Assembly (NCBI GenBank): GCA_037693485.1
Contig: CM075346.1
Span: forward strand, 13,111,501-13,175,500
DNA from: Kitagawia praeruptora
Taxonomy: Eukaryota; Streptophyta; Magnoliopsida; Apiales; Apiaceae
Direction: 5' to 3'
Length of the DNA stretch: 64,000 nucleotides
The first letter of the stretch is position 1. Each line of letters opens with the position of its first letter. The notes beneath the pieces are model-generated. The model made no database searches. It was not told the DNA's origin and saw only the letters and a program-made list of their open reading frames with translations. This document shows positions 31,381 to 43,411 of the stretch, piece after piece. The position numbers and the translations under genes were made by a program.

Positions 31381-32066
31381 TAGGGCTGTAAATGAACCGA
31401 TACACTCGCGAACGGCTCGGTGTTCGGTTCGAAAAAAACTCGGTTCGGGTTCGGTTCGATTCATAAATGAGTCGATCTTGAACATGATTTTTAGGATCGA
31501 TTTATAAACGAGCTGAACTTGATCACGGTAAAGTTCGACTCGATAGCTCGTGAACAAGTTCGATTAACGTGTTCGTGAACGTAGTTCGTGAATAAGCTCG
31601 CGAACATACTTCATGAACATGTTCGTGGATAAGTTCGATAATTGAGCTCGTTAACAATTACGTTTCTTTGCCCTTTATTTTTAAATCAAACTTTGTTTGT
31701 TTTTTGGAATTGGAATGTGAGAATTTTATTGGTTGATGATTTATTATTATTGGTTGATGATTTATGATTTATGAGTTGTTCGTAAGTGAGCTCGTGAGCA
31801 ATGTTTAAGATTTATTCGTGAGCATAATTACATGAACAAGCTCGTGAACAAGCTTAATGAGTTGTTCGAAAGCAAAAGTTCGTGAGTAAGTTCAAGAGAC
31901 AGGTTCGTGAACTGTTCGCGAACAAAATTTTATCTTAACGAACCGAGCTCAAACATATTTTTTGGCTCGATTCAAGTTCGAGCTCGAGTTCGAGTTCAAT
32001 AATTTCTTAATAAACGATACATGAACATTTTAGAGTTCGGCTCGGCTCGGCTCATTTACACCCCTA
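31381..32066. mobile_element. hAT-like MITE with GTTCGTGAAC-rich interior
   Basis: Ends TAGGGCTGTAAATGAACCGA and its inverse TCATTTACACCCCTA; 8-bp duplication TAAGTAAA at 31373-31380 and 32067-32074. Eight base pairs with TAGGG ends fit hAT; shifting the boundary by one base would give a 10-bp duplication, so a Mutator-like MITE is not excluded. The interior repeats GTTCGTGAAC, AGCTCGTGAAC and similar words and has no coding capacity. Confidence 0.75.
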
Positions 32067-32075
32067 TAAGTAAAT

Positions 32076-34819
32076 TATATCCTATATATATAATTAGCCT
32101 AAGAAGGTTTGGGTGGTCGTATAGTCGTCAGGGGTTAAATTGTAACTTCATTAAATAAACATAACTGACGTTTTACAGACGAACAAATTAGGAAATGAAG
32201 CAGATGCTATACCATTAATTAATTAAAAAATAATAAAATTGTCTACATCTAATTAATGTGTGATTGACCAATTTTATTGAAGACAATGTTTTTTCAGATT
32301 AACAAAATCATTATATTTTGATTAAGTTGGAACAAAGTATAATAAATAGCACATGATCAAACTATGCTAAAATTAATTTAACAAACAACTAACAACTAAC
32401 TAATAGTATTTTTAATTTAATATATAAGATCAAAAAAGAATACACTAAAATAAATAACACATGATAAAAAAGAAAAAATTAAAATATTAAACTTTATCAA
32501 CAAAAAAATTTAAAGTAAATTAATAAAATTAATAAAATATTCATCATCAACTTAATTAATTATTATTATAGGAAAATTACAATAAGTTCTAATATGTCTA
32601 AAGTATATTATATGTTTTCTAATAAATAGAAGAAACACACTAAAAAAATATGAAATATTGAAATATATGTTAGACTAAATTTTAAAATATAATTTTTAAA
32701 AAAATCGTTTACCAAATAAAAGTGTTTTAAGAAAAGTATTATACTAAACATAATTAGAGACGAACAAATTAGGAAATGAAGCAGATGCTATACCATTAAT
32801 TAATTAAAAAATAATAAAATTGTCTACATCTAATTAATGTGTGATTGACCAATTTTATTGAAGATAATGTTTTTTCGGATTAACAAAATCATTATATTTT
32901 GATTAAGTTGGAACAAAGTATAATAAATAGCACATAATCAAACTATGCTAAAATTAATTTAACAAACAACTAACAACTAACTGATAGTATTTTTAATTTA
33001 ATATATAAGATCAAAAAAGAATACACTAAAATAAATAACACATGATAAAAAAGAAAATATTAAAATATTAAATTTTATCAACAATAAAATTTAAAGTAAA
33101 TTAATAAAATTAATAAAATATTCATCATCAACTTAATTAATTATTATTATAGGAAAATTACAATAAGTTCTAATATGTCTAAAGTATATTATATGTTTTC
33201 TAATAAATAGAAGAAACACACTAAAAAAATATGAAATATTGAAATATATGTTAGACTAAATTTTAAAATATAATTTTAAAAAAAATCGTTTACCAAATAA
33301 AAGTGTTTTAAGAAAAGTATTATACTAAACATAACTGACGTTTTAGAGACGAACAAATTAGGAAATGAAGCAGATGCTATACCATTAATTAATTAAAAAA
33401 TAATAAAATTGTCTACATCTAATTAATGTGTGATTGACCAATTTTATTGAAGACAATGTTTTTTCAGATTAACAAAATCATTATATTTTGATTAAGTTGG
33501 AACAAAGTATAATAAATAACACATGATCAAACTATGCTAAAATTAATTTAACAAACAACTAACAACTAACTAATAGTATTTTTAATTTAATATATAAGAT
33601 CAAAAAAGAATACACTAAAATAAATAACACATGATAAAAAAGAAAAAATTAAAATATTAAATTTTATCAACAATAAAATTTAAAGTAAATTAATAAAATT
33701 AATAAAATATTCATCATCAACTTAATTAATTATTATTATAGGAAAATTACAATAAGTTCTAATATGTCTAAAGTATATTATATGTTTTCTAATAAATAGA
33801 AGAAACACACTAAAAAAATATGAAATATTGAAATATATGTTAGACTAAATTTTAAAATAAAATTTTCAAAAAAAATCGTTTACCAAATAAAAGTGTTTTA
33901 AGAAAAGTATTATTTTAATAAAAATCATTAAGGTTCTATTTTAAGGTTTGATAACAAATATGTTTCTAATATTAACAAATAAAATAGCAAAAAATCAATT
34001 AAAAATAAGTCTCAAATTCATTCTTTATGTATAATAAATCAACAATAAACTTTAATATAATGTTCTTAAAACAAATATATATACCAACACAAAATATAAA
34101 AAATAGTACAAAAAATTAATATATAAGATCAAAAAAGAATACACTAAAATAAATAACACATGATAAAACAGAAAAAATTAAAATATTAAATTTTATCAAC
34201 AATAAAATTTAAAGTAAATTAATAAAATTAATAAAATTTATAAAATATTCATCATCAACTTAATTAATTATTATTAATAGAAAATTACAATAAGTTCTAA
34301 TATGTCTAAAGTATATTATATGTTTTCTAATAAATAGAAGAAACACACTAAAAAAATATGAAATAATAAAATATATGTTAGACTAAATTTTAAAATATAA
34401 TTTTAAAAAAATTGTTTACCAAATAAAAGTGTTTTAAGAAAAGTATTATTTTAATAAAAATCATTAAGATTCTATTTTAAGGTTTGATAACAAATATGTT
34501 TCTAATATTAACAAATAAAATAGCAAAAAATCAATTTAAAATAAGTTGCAAATTCATTCTTTATGTATAATAAATCAACAATAAATTTTAATATAATGTT
34601 CTTAAAACAAATATATATACCAACACAAAATATAAAAAATAGTACAAACGTTTTTAAAAAAAAGTACAAATGTATGTGTGTTCATAATTATAATTATATA
34701 ATGACATATACATATATAAACAATAGTTAAACCAATAAGTTCTCGATGTGTGAAGTATGTTATATATATTCTAATAAAATTGAAGAAAACTCCCCAAACC
34801 CCAAAAAATATGAAATGTT
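32076..34819. repeat. AT-rich tandem array of about 585-bp units
   Basis: Three successive units start at 32178, 32759 and 33348 with GACGAACAAATTAGGAAATG and differ by few changes. From about 33911 the pattern switches to overlapping units of about 540 bp that share the internal ATATAAGATCAAAAAAGAAT segment and a TCATTAAG(G/A)TTCTATTTTAA segment. The last unit is interrupted by copy B; its relatives continue at 59025. No gene. Confidence 0.85.
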
Positions 34820-35141
34820 AATATTGATATGGGCTAAAAGTAAGCCCTAAAGACACATTTAATGTGGCATTAATTAGACCTGAAATGGTCCAAATGTGGG
34901 GCCCACCAGATGGGCCCAATCACTATCTATAATATTAATTTCGTAATTAATATTAGGGGTAATAAACAGCTCAGCAAATAAGAGTCAAACAAGGATATTA
35001 CTCTTGCCTGACTTAGCCTCCAAGATACATATTCCAACATGGAAACTGATTCTTAAAAGGAATAGATCCAGAACCTTCCTTGAGGCGGTGGCTTGCCCAC
35101 CAAGTCTCCTATTCCTACCATAATTCTTAGGCTTCTCAGCC

Positions 35142-35149
35142 TATATAAA
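35142..35149 (+). promoter_or_regulatory. TATA box of copy B 5' LTR
   Basis: TATATAAA, at the same place in the other copies (10077-10084 and the 3' LTR). Transcription would start about 30 bp downstream, close to AGAACTACGT. Confidence 0.65.
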
Positions 35150-35168
35150 GGGTCAGACCCCTCATCCT

Positions 35169-35218
35169 AGAACTACGTTTTTGGCTTGATCCTTGATATA
35201 CATCAAGGTACGTAGGCA
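35169..35218 (+). promoter_or_regulatory. conserved LTR hairpin block, copy B 5' LTR
   Basis: AGAACTACGT, TTTTGGCTTGAT, hairpin CCTTGAT-ATAC-ATCAAGG, then TACGTAGGCA. The outer words CTACGT and ACGTAG can also pair, giving two nested stems near the expected 5' end of the RNA. Confidence 0.6.
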
Positions 35219-35324
35219 TCTCGTAAAGGCAGATACAACTACGAGTACGAGAACATCCATTAAAGCTCGAAGCTCACAAACCCTAGCCGTCATAATCATA
35301 ACCTAGTTTTTATTCCACAACATT

Positions 35325-35342
35325 TGGCGCCGTCTGTGGGAA
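35325..35342 (+). promoter_or_regulatory. primer-binding site, copy B
   Basis: TGGCGCCGTCTGTGGGAA, two bases after the 5' LTR. I do not assign the primer tRNA with certainty. Confidence 0.75.
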
Positions 35343-35355
35343 GAAAACATCAACC

Positions 35356-35775
35356 ATGGTTCAAACACGAAGAACTGCACCAAGCACTACAGAGCCGATC
35401 ACAACCGAGGCTCTACCTCTCAGCTCTGCTCCGCCTATCACCGAACAAGTACCTCCGACATCCGGGACTATCGTTCCGTATCAAGTTTCTCAACCCCTAG
35501 GGACGACTTCCCATGTTGAGAGTATGCTACCTCCGATCGTCCACACAAATCCAGGGACTAACCCTCTCCAGGTGGGGGTTTCTTCCTTGATTGTAGATCC
35601 CAACAACCCTCCACAAGGGGTCCAGATCCACACTACGGATCTTCCCATAAACACCAATCCGATGTATGGGCTGCCTAACTACCCTCCTACCCAGGGAGCT
35701 GGATCAAGTGGTCATGCCCTGTACATCCGAGATCGAGATGATCGAGATTTTTCTGGTCCTTATACGGATGATTCA
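35356..35775 (+). CDS. gag N-terminal part, copy B (split by a solo LTR)
   Basis: True ATG at 35356-35358 (MVQTRRTAPS), 33 bp after the LTR-PBS junction region, open for exactly 140 codons to the insertion point. It contains the MYGLPNYPPTQGAGSSGHAL stretch shared with copy A. Beyond 35775 the frame runs into the inserted copia LTR and stops at once; the original reading continues in phase at 36513. Proline-, serine- and threonine-rich start, no signal peptide. Confidence 0.8.
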
Positions 35776-36507
35776 TGTTAGGAATAATTCATAAGTTGTG
35801 ATGTTAAGAATAGAATTTACACATTATACTTCTTGTAATCCTGATCTTATAAAGGATTTAGCACTGTATATAGGATTTATGTGTAAGACAGTTATCTGTA
35901 TAGTTTAGTCAGGAATGAACAGTGTATCGGAGACTACATGTCAGGAACAGAGGGGAAATCCTGATGATGGTCCAATACTGATGGTTGATCAGATACTGAT
36001 GCAGTGTGCAGATCCTGATATCAGTTTTGTTACTGATGATGTCATTATGGATGCTACAGAAACTGGCAAGTGCTATAAAACAGGATCGTTGTTTGAAGAA
36101 CAAGCAAGAAGATATTGTGAAGGAAAGAGTTTTCTATTGATGGAAACTATCGACTAGAAGGCAGAACATTGTCATGAATAGATTATATCTTTCTGTTATT
36201 AGTTGATAGGTAGCATTATAAATACTCTCTCAATATCATTGTAAAGAGCGACGAAGTTGTGAGTTCGTGTGTGTAGCTCTGTATAAGGTTTGTATTCGAG
36301 AGTTCGAAACAAACAGAGAGAGAGATTTGTATTGTCAGCAGCTGCTAAAGGTATTGTACACCTTTGGTAGAGTTTGTATTTGATCTTATTAATACAAACA
36401 AGAGTTTGATTCATTCGTTTATTCTTGTTCATATAATCAAGCAAAAATCAGACACGATTATATAACTTGTATTCAACCCCCCCTTCTACAAGTTATTCGA
36501 GTTAACA
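35776..36507 (+). mobile_element. solo LTR of a Ty1/copia element (732 bp)
   Basis: TGTTAGGAAT...GAGTTAACA, flanked by the direct repeat ATTCA (35771-35775 and 36508-36512), inside the gag codons of copy B. TATAAATA at 36217-36224 and a C-run (AACCCCCCCTTCTACAAG) near the end give the + orientation. No internal region remains, so it formed by LTR-LTR recombination. The small open frame inside has no protein features. Confidence 0.85.
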
Positions 36508-36512
36508 ATTCA

Positions 36513-36901
36513 TCCTCTGACGACGATTACGATCGTGACGAAGCTCCAAGGAGGCGACGTGCAAGTAAAGAACCTCGAAGAAGAACTCGAACTACTCACG
36601 ATGGACTCCCTTCGACAACTGCTGAGAGGATTAAGGCTTATGAGGCCGAAATCTTAAAATTGAAGGAAGATATGGCAAGGGAACAAGCGAGGTTGAACAA
36701 GAATGAACCTCCTCCAACTTCAGGAGGGATCCCTTTTGTTGATTTGGAAAGACCTCCGAGGAGGCAAAGAAGGGTTGATACCCAATCTGATAAAACGGTC
36801 AGGGTAGAAACTCCCAGGAGTAACCCCAAAGATTTAATGCCACTAGGAAATCCGGATGACCCAACACCCCCGTTTACTGAGGAGGTAATGAATGCTCGTA
36901 T
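36513..36901 (+). CDS. gag middle segment, copy B
   Basis: Resumes gag in phase after the solo LTR (SSDDDYDRDEAPRRRRA) and runs through IKAYEAEILKLKEDMAREQA, a short coiled-coil, to NARI, where the gag-only Athila element interrupts it. Here copy B keeps EQA where copy A has a stop. The reading is 129 codons plus two bases; the third base of the broken codon lies at 49524. Confidence 0.75.
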
Positions 36902-38521
36902 TGTTATGCTAAACTCACGCAAGCGCACGTAGTCACAAGTAATACAATTAAAGTTCGTTCCACAGAGATCTTGGTTAAGTTTTACTCAGGAAATATGTCT
37001 ATGCAATAATGTATGGTTTTAATTCACTGCTAAGAAAATAACAAATAGGGTTTGATTAACTAATTTAACTAAGATGCAAATTATAAAACTAAGAATTAAA
37101 CAATTAACTAGAATTAAAATCGGATTACTTATATGAGAATAAACATGGAATCCTAGTTTCATTATCTACTTCACTTAGAGTTGCAGCCTTCGATTAAAAC
37201 ATGCGATGGTTTTGATATCTGATCGAACAACACGAAAAGAGTAAAAGTTACCTCTCGGTATACTAGTACCAATCTAAACATACATCCACAAAAGAGATAG
37301 AAGATGAATAGGCACCTATTATGTTTAGACCCTATATCTCTATAGAATTTGAAAACATAAAGGTTGAAGCACAAGTTGTTCACTTAGATCACATAGGGTA
37401 GCATAATATCTCTATTCATGCCACAAATCATGATGCTTAACATCAACCTATCCTATGCTAGCATGGTAAGTTCTAAATCTCAAGATCCACTCTCGTTTAG
37501 CAAGAGATTAACAAATTAGATGTTCGCGACGCACCTAAATTCAATAAGCACAACCATACAAGGATATCAATAATTCACCACACATAAATCTCTAAGGCAT
37601 GCAAACTACTAAGCTACATAGATAAATCCACTAGGACCCCACGATAACGATTAGTTCATAATCGAACCTTTCGTCACCATGGGATTTGATGAAAGCATGG
37701 TAGTAAACAAGATAAAGAAGAAGATGAATAAATCAATAATAAAGTAAGGTTTAGCGAACAAATCCGGAAAAGTAATGAGCATCCACAAGATACGCCTAAC
37801 AAAGGAATACAAGAAAACTATGACTAGATCTTCTTGTCGTCACGATCCTCGCCTTGGCTTCTCTCCCTTCTTGCTCTGAACGAATTATGTGTGTAGGATG
37901 TGTAGATGATGATTTTTCTGTGCCCCAAGGTGTGTATTTATAGCCCCCAAGTGCCTCCTTGACCAAGCAATTACCGTATTTGAAATAGGATAGAATTCCG
38001 GTAATTTTCCATCTTTAATTGAAATAGAATTGCAATTCCCATGTTTAAGTTGAATTCCAGAAGTTTCTAGCCGTCCCAAGTGATTGCCATATGAATTAGG
38101 AGAAGAAACGGCAAGTTTTCCAACTTAAAAACCAATTCCAGGAACTTCTGTCGGCATCCCGCGCGGCCGCGCGCGCTCTAGATCAACACCACCGCGCCCG
38201 CGCGCACAATTCCTACCAGCCATTTCTTCCGCGCGCCCGCGCCCATTCCAAGCTATTCCTGGCGCGCCCGCGCCCAAGATATTCTGCACAGACTAACTTC
38301 TGATTTCCTACTGATTGCTCTCCCCTTTCTTCTGCAAATTCCATCCTTTATTCCTTAAAGCTCAAATGCACTAGTTAATCACTGAAACACCATACTTGCA
38401 CCTGATATTAATACCTACACAATTCTCACAAAAATAGATTAAAACACACAAATACTTGAGATACAAAACACCAATTTAAGCCAAAATAGAACGATCCAAG
38501 TGGATATAAATCCACTTATCA
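36902..38521 (-). repeat. 3' LTR of the gag-only Athila-type element
   Basis: On + it starts TGTTATGCTAAACTCACGCA and ends ATAAATCCACTTATCA. A GC-rich cluster of CGCGCCCGCGC words lies at 38158-38280. No gene; open frames here recur in the other LTR. Confidence 0.9.
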
Positions 38522-39272
38522 CACCCCCAAACTTAAACCGATGCTTGTCCTCAAGCATAACAACAAAAATATATATACAACTAGCTAGTACCACTTCCGT
38601 AGGTGATCACGGTTGCATTTAGCATATGCAACAAGCCCTTTAAACCCCTAGGTAGCCCTAGTGGACGAGTAAGGTCTCGTGAGGGCCTACAGTGAATGTA
38701 CCCACAAAATCCATTTAACCTAATGCAATGCAATGCATGAATGCAACTAATATGAAAAATGCAAAGATCCCCTTCAAACTTACTAAAACTAACTAACAAG
38801 CAAATATCTCAACGAATGCAACAAATCCAAGCAGAGCTCGACTAAGTCCCCGTATACTAACAATACATGAACAGAAACGTGCGTGTGTGCAATGCTCATC
38901 AGAAATACCCCCAGAACTAGGTCAAAAATCATACATGCCTTCCGTCAAGACAATCACAGGTTTATAACTAGAATAGACTGTAGACACTCCATAACCTAGG
39001 AACACCTCCACCCTTATCCAAGGTAGACAGAAACTCATGCTTTATTACTATGCTATGACACTACATATACAATACGCATGCTTATTTAACCGTGCAATGA
39101 ATGAGACCCCAAAAAGCTTATACAATAATACCCATGTAGCGAGTGTTAGGTCAGTGGATCCCAGACTAAAAAGCCTTAGGTCACTAGGACTAAGTCCCCT
39201 CAGACTTAATTACTCGAGTATTAAAGAGCTCACTCTGGTTAATTTTGCATAAAACAAACGAACAATTGACTT

Positions 39273-39305
<33 letters not shown>

Positions 39306-40035
39306 TTTTTTCACAATCTGGAATGAGCCTTTCTCATTTCCAACCCTAGACTACTCATATAAATATGAGCTGGCTACTAGCCAATTGACACCTAGCCTTT
39401 ATTGACAAATATTAACAACTAGCATGAAATTCCTGTTTTCCCCCAAACTTAGACTTTAATGTTCCTACGCTATAAAGGGAATAACGAAAATTCTAAGAAT
39501 AAACAAGTGATTAATCTCAAAACATCCAACATGCATGACCCTAACCTAGCCCAAAAGCACCCCAATGAGACTGTGTAATTAATTTTGTTCCCGTAACATG
39601 CAAGTCAATTCCATAGAAACTATAAATCAGCCCTCTACTCATCATCATCACACCCAAATCAACATCCACCTATCAATCAGAATCAGCTCGTCCTAAGGAA
39701 TCATGAAAAATGCATGCCATGAAAATGCAACTAAAATGAACTCACATGGTAAAACAAACAAAAATAACAGAATGTCCTATATGAAACAAACGTAGATAAT
39801 ACGAACATAAAATGCATGACTTACAACTAATATGCAAAACATGATATCCTACATGAACACATAAATACTACACATAAACTACGCATCCCCCAAACTTGAA
39901 AGATTCAATGTCCGCATTGAATGGAAGTAAATACAAGGGATCGCAGAAAACATACCTAAAAATACCGAAACACATGGGTTGCCTCCCACGAAGCGCTGTC
40001 GTTAACGTCATTTAGCCGGACAAATATGATTCAAA
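38522..40035 (-). other. 3' non-coding region and PPT of the gag-only Athila-type element
   Basis: PPT TAAGTTTGGGGGTG (on -) beside the LTR; a long T run at 39271-39311; the word GGGTTGCCTCCCACGAAGCG at 39976-39995. Almost identical to 17447-18900 of the autonomous-type Athila over about 1.4 kb. No gene seen. Confidence 0.75.
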
Positions 40036-42717
40036 TCATGGTGGCTCGAAGATTGCATTCGACTTGTCCTTAGCAGAAGGACCATTCACCCATTGTCTGA
40101 CAACCTTCTTGCTATCTTCCCACATCTTCTCTAAATCATACTTCACTTTGCCTCTTCCTCCAATCAACTTTTTCTTTTTCTTCTTCACGCCTCTAAGGTG
40201 CTTTTGCTTCACAGTTGATTGAGAAGAACACTCCTCTACCTCATCATCCATGATCCACCTTCTTAACACATTATCTGAACACACTTTAAAAATCACCAAC
40301 TCATCATTCAGAAGGACATATTTCAAATGGGATGGAAGTTTTCCAAGCTTGACATTCGAGAGATCTCGAACTGAAGAACTGTCAATGGAATCAGTGATGT
40401 GATGTTCGGGCAAGTGTGTGTCCGACTTTTCGCTCAACAACTGATCCAACTTCTTCCTCTGACCCGTATCAACCGTTTCCACACTGAAACACTCTTCATC
40501 CTCTGTCGGAAATTTCATGGCCTTGAACACATTAAAGGTGACACTCTGATCTTGCACCCTCATTGTAAGCTCTCCTTTCTACACATCAATCAAAGTCTTT
40601 CCTGTAGCCAAGAACGGTCTTCCCAAGATTATGGGAATCTTCTTATCTTCTTCAAAATCCAAGATCACAAAATCAGCTGGGAAGATGAACTTATCAACTT
40701 TTACCAAAACATCCTCTACTATACCCCTCGGATAAGTGATCGTCCTATCAGCCAACTGCAAAGAGATGTTAGTCGGCTTCGGCTCCGGTAGACCAAGTTG
40801 CTTGAAAACAGACAAGGGCATAAGATTGATGCTAGCTCCCAAATCACATAAACATTTGCCGAATGAAAGGTTGCCAATAGTACATGGAATAGTGAAACTT
40901 CCCGGATCTTTCAATTTCGGAGGCAATTTCTGTTGCAGAACAGCACTACACTCCTCCGTCAAAGCTACTGTTTCAAAATCTTCCAACCTTCTCTTCCGTG
41001 ACAAAATATCCTTCATAAACTTTGCATATCTTGGCATCTGCTCCAACGCTTCAACAAAAGGAATGTTAATGGACAGTTTCTTGAAGACATCCATAAATTT
41101 CTGAAACTGTTTCTCTTGACTCTTCTTCAAGCGTCCAGGAAATGGCGGAGGTGGATAAATCTGATTATTCTTTGAAGATTGCTCCGGAATAAACTTTTCA
41201 ACAGGTTCCTTGCTCTTCTCACCATCAAGCTTATCAGCCACTAAATCAGATTTCTCAATTACTGGCACTGCAGATTTTTCAACCTGCTGATTCTGAACAT
41301 CTTCATCTTTTTCAGTTGCTGATTTAGGATCACTTGTGACTTTTCCAGATCTCAAAGTAACTGCATTCACCTGTTCCTTGCTTTCCCTCCTGCCTGGATT
41401 TACCTCCGTATCACTAGGAAGAGTTCCTTGTGGCCTACTAAATAAGGCACTTGCAATCTGTCCTATCTGAGTTTCCAAGAGCTTCTGGCCAGCTTGTAAG
41501 TTCTTTAATGCTATCCACATCTCATCAGATTTTTCATTAGAAGATTGCCCCGCATGAGTCTGAGGTTGTTGCTGCTGAAATCCCGGAGGTTGATATGGTT
41601 GCCTTGGAGCATACTGCTGCTGATAGCCTTGATTGTATGGCTTCGCTTGCTGATAAGATTGTTGAGTATTTTGATTGTTGCTCCAGCTAAAATTGGGATG
41701 ATTCCGATTATTAGGATGATAAGTGGCTGGAACTGGTGCAGCAGGTCTCTGGAAATTACTCACAAACTGTACTGATTCAGAAGAGATAGCACACTGATTC
41801 GTCTCATGTGCGCCCGCACATAACTCACAAACACTAGCCACCTGCTGAACTCCATAATTAGCAAGAGAATCCACCTTCATAGCAAGAGCTTTCAACTGAG
41901 CTGTAATCATTGCAGCTGTATCTACTTCAAAAATTCCTGCTGCCTTGCCTTGAGATAGCCTTTGGGTTGGATTTTGATATTCATTAGCAGCCATCATCTC
42001 AATAAGCTCATAAGCTTCATCATAACTCTTCGCCCACAGAGCTCCACCTGATGCTGCATCTAGCAAAGGTCTAGATTGTGCTCCCAACCCATTGTAGAAT
42101 CCATTGATAACCATCCAATCAGGCATGCCATGATGAGGACACTTCCTTAGCATCTCCTTGTAGCGTTCCCAAGCCTCACACAAGGACTCGCCAGATTGTT
42201 GTTGAAATTGAGTCAACTGGTTCCTTATTGCTGCAGTTTTCGCCATAGGGAAGAATTTAGTAAGGAACTTCTGAGCAAGATCTTCCCATGTAGTAATGGA
42301 ACCAGGTGGTAAAGAGTGTAGCCAGCTCTTAGCCTTATCCCTCAGAGAGAATGGGAAAAGCCTCAACCTGATAGCATCATCCGTCACACCATTACACTTG
42401 AAAGTGTCGCAGATTTCGATGAAGTCCCGAACATGCATGTTAGGATCCTCCGTAGAAGCTCCCCCAAACTGGATTGAATTCTGCACCATCTGAATTGTGC
42501 CCGGCTTGATTTCAAAATTGTTCGCTGCAATAGCTGGTCTAACAATGCTAGACTGAATGTCATTGAGTTTCGGCTGAGAATAGTCCTTCAAAGCCTTAGC
42601 TGCTGCTGCATCTGCCATTGCTACTGTAGTTTCAGTCTCCTCTTCCTTATTCTCTATATTCTCAACAAGATCGTCTTCTGCCAGTTTAAGTAATCGAGCT
42701 TGCGAACGTGTTTGCAT
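40036..42717 (-). CDS. gag-protease ORF of the gag-only Athila-type element (one nonsense codon)
   Basis: 894 codons from ATG 42715-42717 (MQTRSQARLL) with one TAG at 40579-40581 where the other Athila has CAA (Gln). Gag: VRDFIEICDTFKCNGV and KSWLHSLPPGSITTWEDLAQ; zinc motif CELCAGAHETNQC; Q-rich linker; protease CDLGASINLMPLSVF and IPIILGRPFLATG. After LPSHLKYVLL, where RT should follow, it jumps to FKVCSDNVLRRW, which resembles the segment just before integrase (DQILRRCV in the other element), then a lysine-rich tail (KKKKKKLIGGRGKVKY) of unknown origin ending IFEPP. So RT, RNase H and integrase were removed in frame. Confidence 0.85.
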
Positions 42718-42831
42718 ACAAACTCAAGTACCTGAACACCATGAAACAAACAAACTAAGTAAGAATCCGAGTCAGTGAACGCTAACGACCACTATTGACA
42801 AACACATAAACTGAAATAAAAACACCGATGA

Positions 42832-42849
42832 TCCCCGGCAGCGGCGCCA
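42832..42849 (-). promoter_or_regulatory. primer-binding site, gag-only Athila-type element
   Basis: TGGCGCCGCTGCCGGGGA on -, identical to the site at 26336-26353. Confidence 0.8.
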
Positions 42850-43411
42850 AAAAACTTGTTATGCTAAACTCACGCAAGCGCACGTAGTCACAAGTAATAC
42901 AATTAAAGTTCGTTCCACAGAGATCTTGGTTAAGTTTTACTCAGGAAATATGTCTATGCAATAATGTATGGTTTTAATTCACTGCTAAGAAAATAACAAA
43001 TAGGGTTTGATTAACTAATTTAACTAAGATGCAAATTATAAAACTAAGAATTAAACAATTAACTAGAATTAAAATCGGATTACTTATATGAGAATAAACA
43101 TGGAATCCTAGTTTCATTATCTACTTCACTTAGAGTTGCAGCCTTCGATTAAAACATGCGATGGTTTTGATATCTGATCGAACAACACGAAAAGAGTAAA
43201 AGTTACCTCTCGGTATACTAGTACCAATCTAAACATACATCCACAAAAGAGATAGAAGATGAATAGGCACCTATTATGTTTAGACCCTATATCTCTATAG
43301 AATTTGAAAACATAAAGGTTGAAGCACAAGTTGTTCACTTAGATCACATAGGGTAGCATAATATCTCTATTCATGCCACAAATCATGATGCTTAACATCA
43401 ACCTATCCTAT

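Larger units (their letters stand above)
34825..35322 (+). repeat. 5' LTR of copy B (498 bp)
   Basis: TG...CA ends, TATATAAA at 35142-35149, and a conserved hairpin block at 35169-35218 downstream. Six visible differences from the 3' LTR. The last 40 bp (AGCCGTCATAATCATAACCT onward) are identical to copy A. Confidence 0.93.

Noticed and set aside
35915..36157. 80-codon open frame inside the solo copia LTR
   Set aside because: LTR DNA upstream of a TATA box; no recognisable domain.
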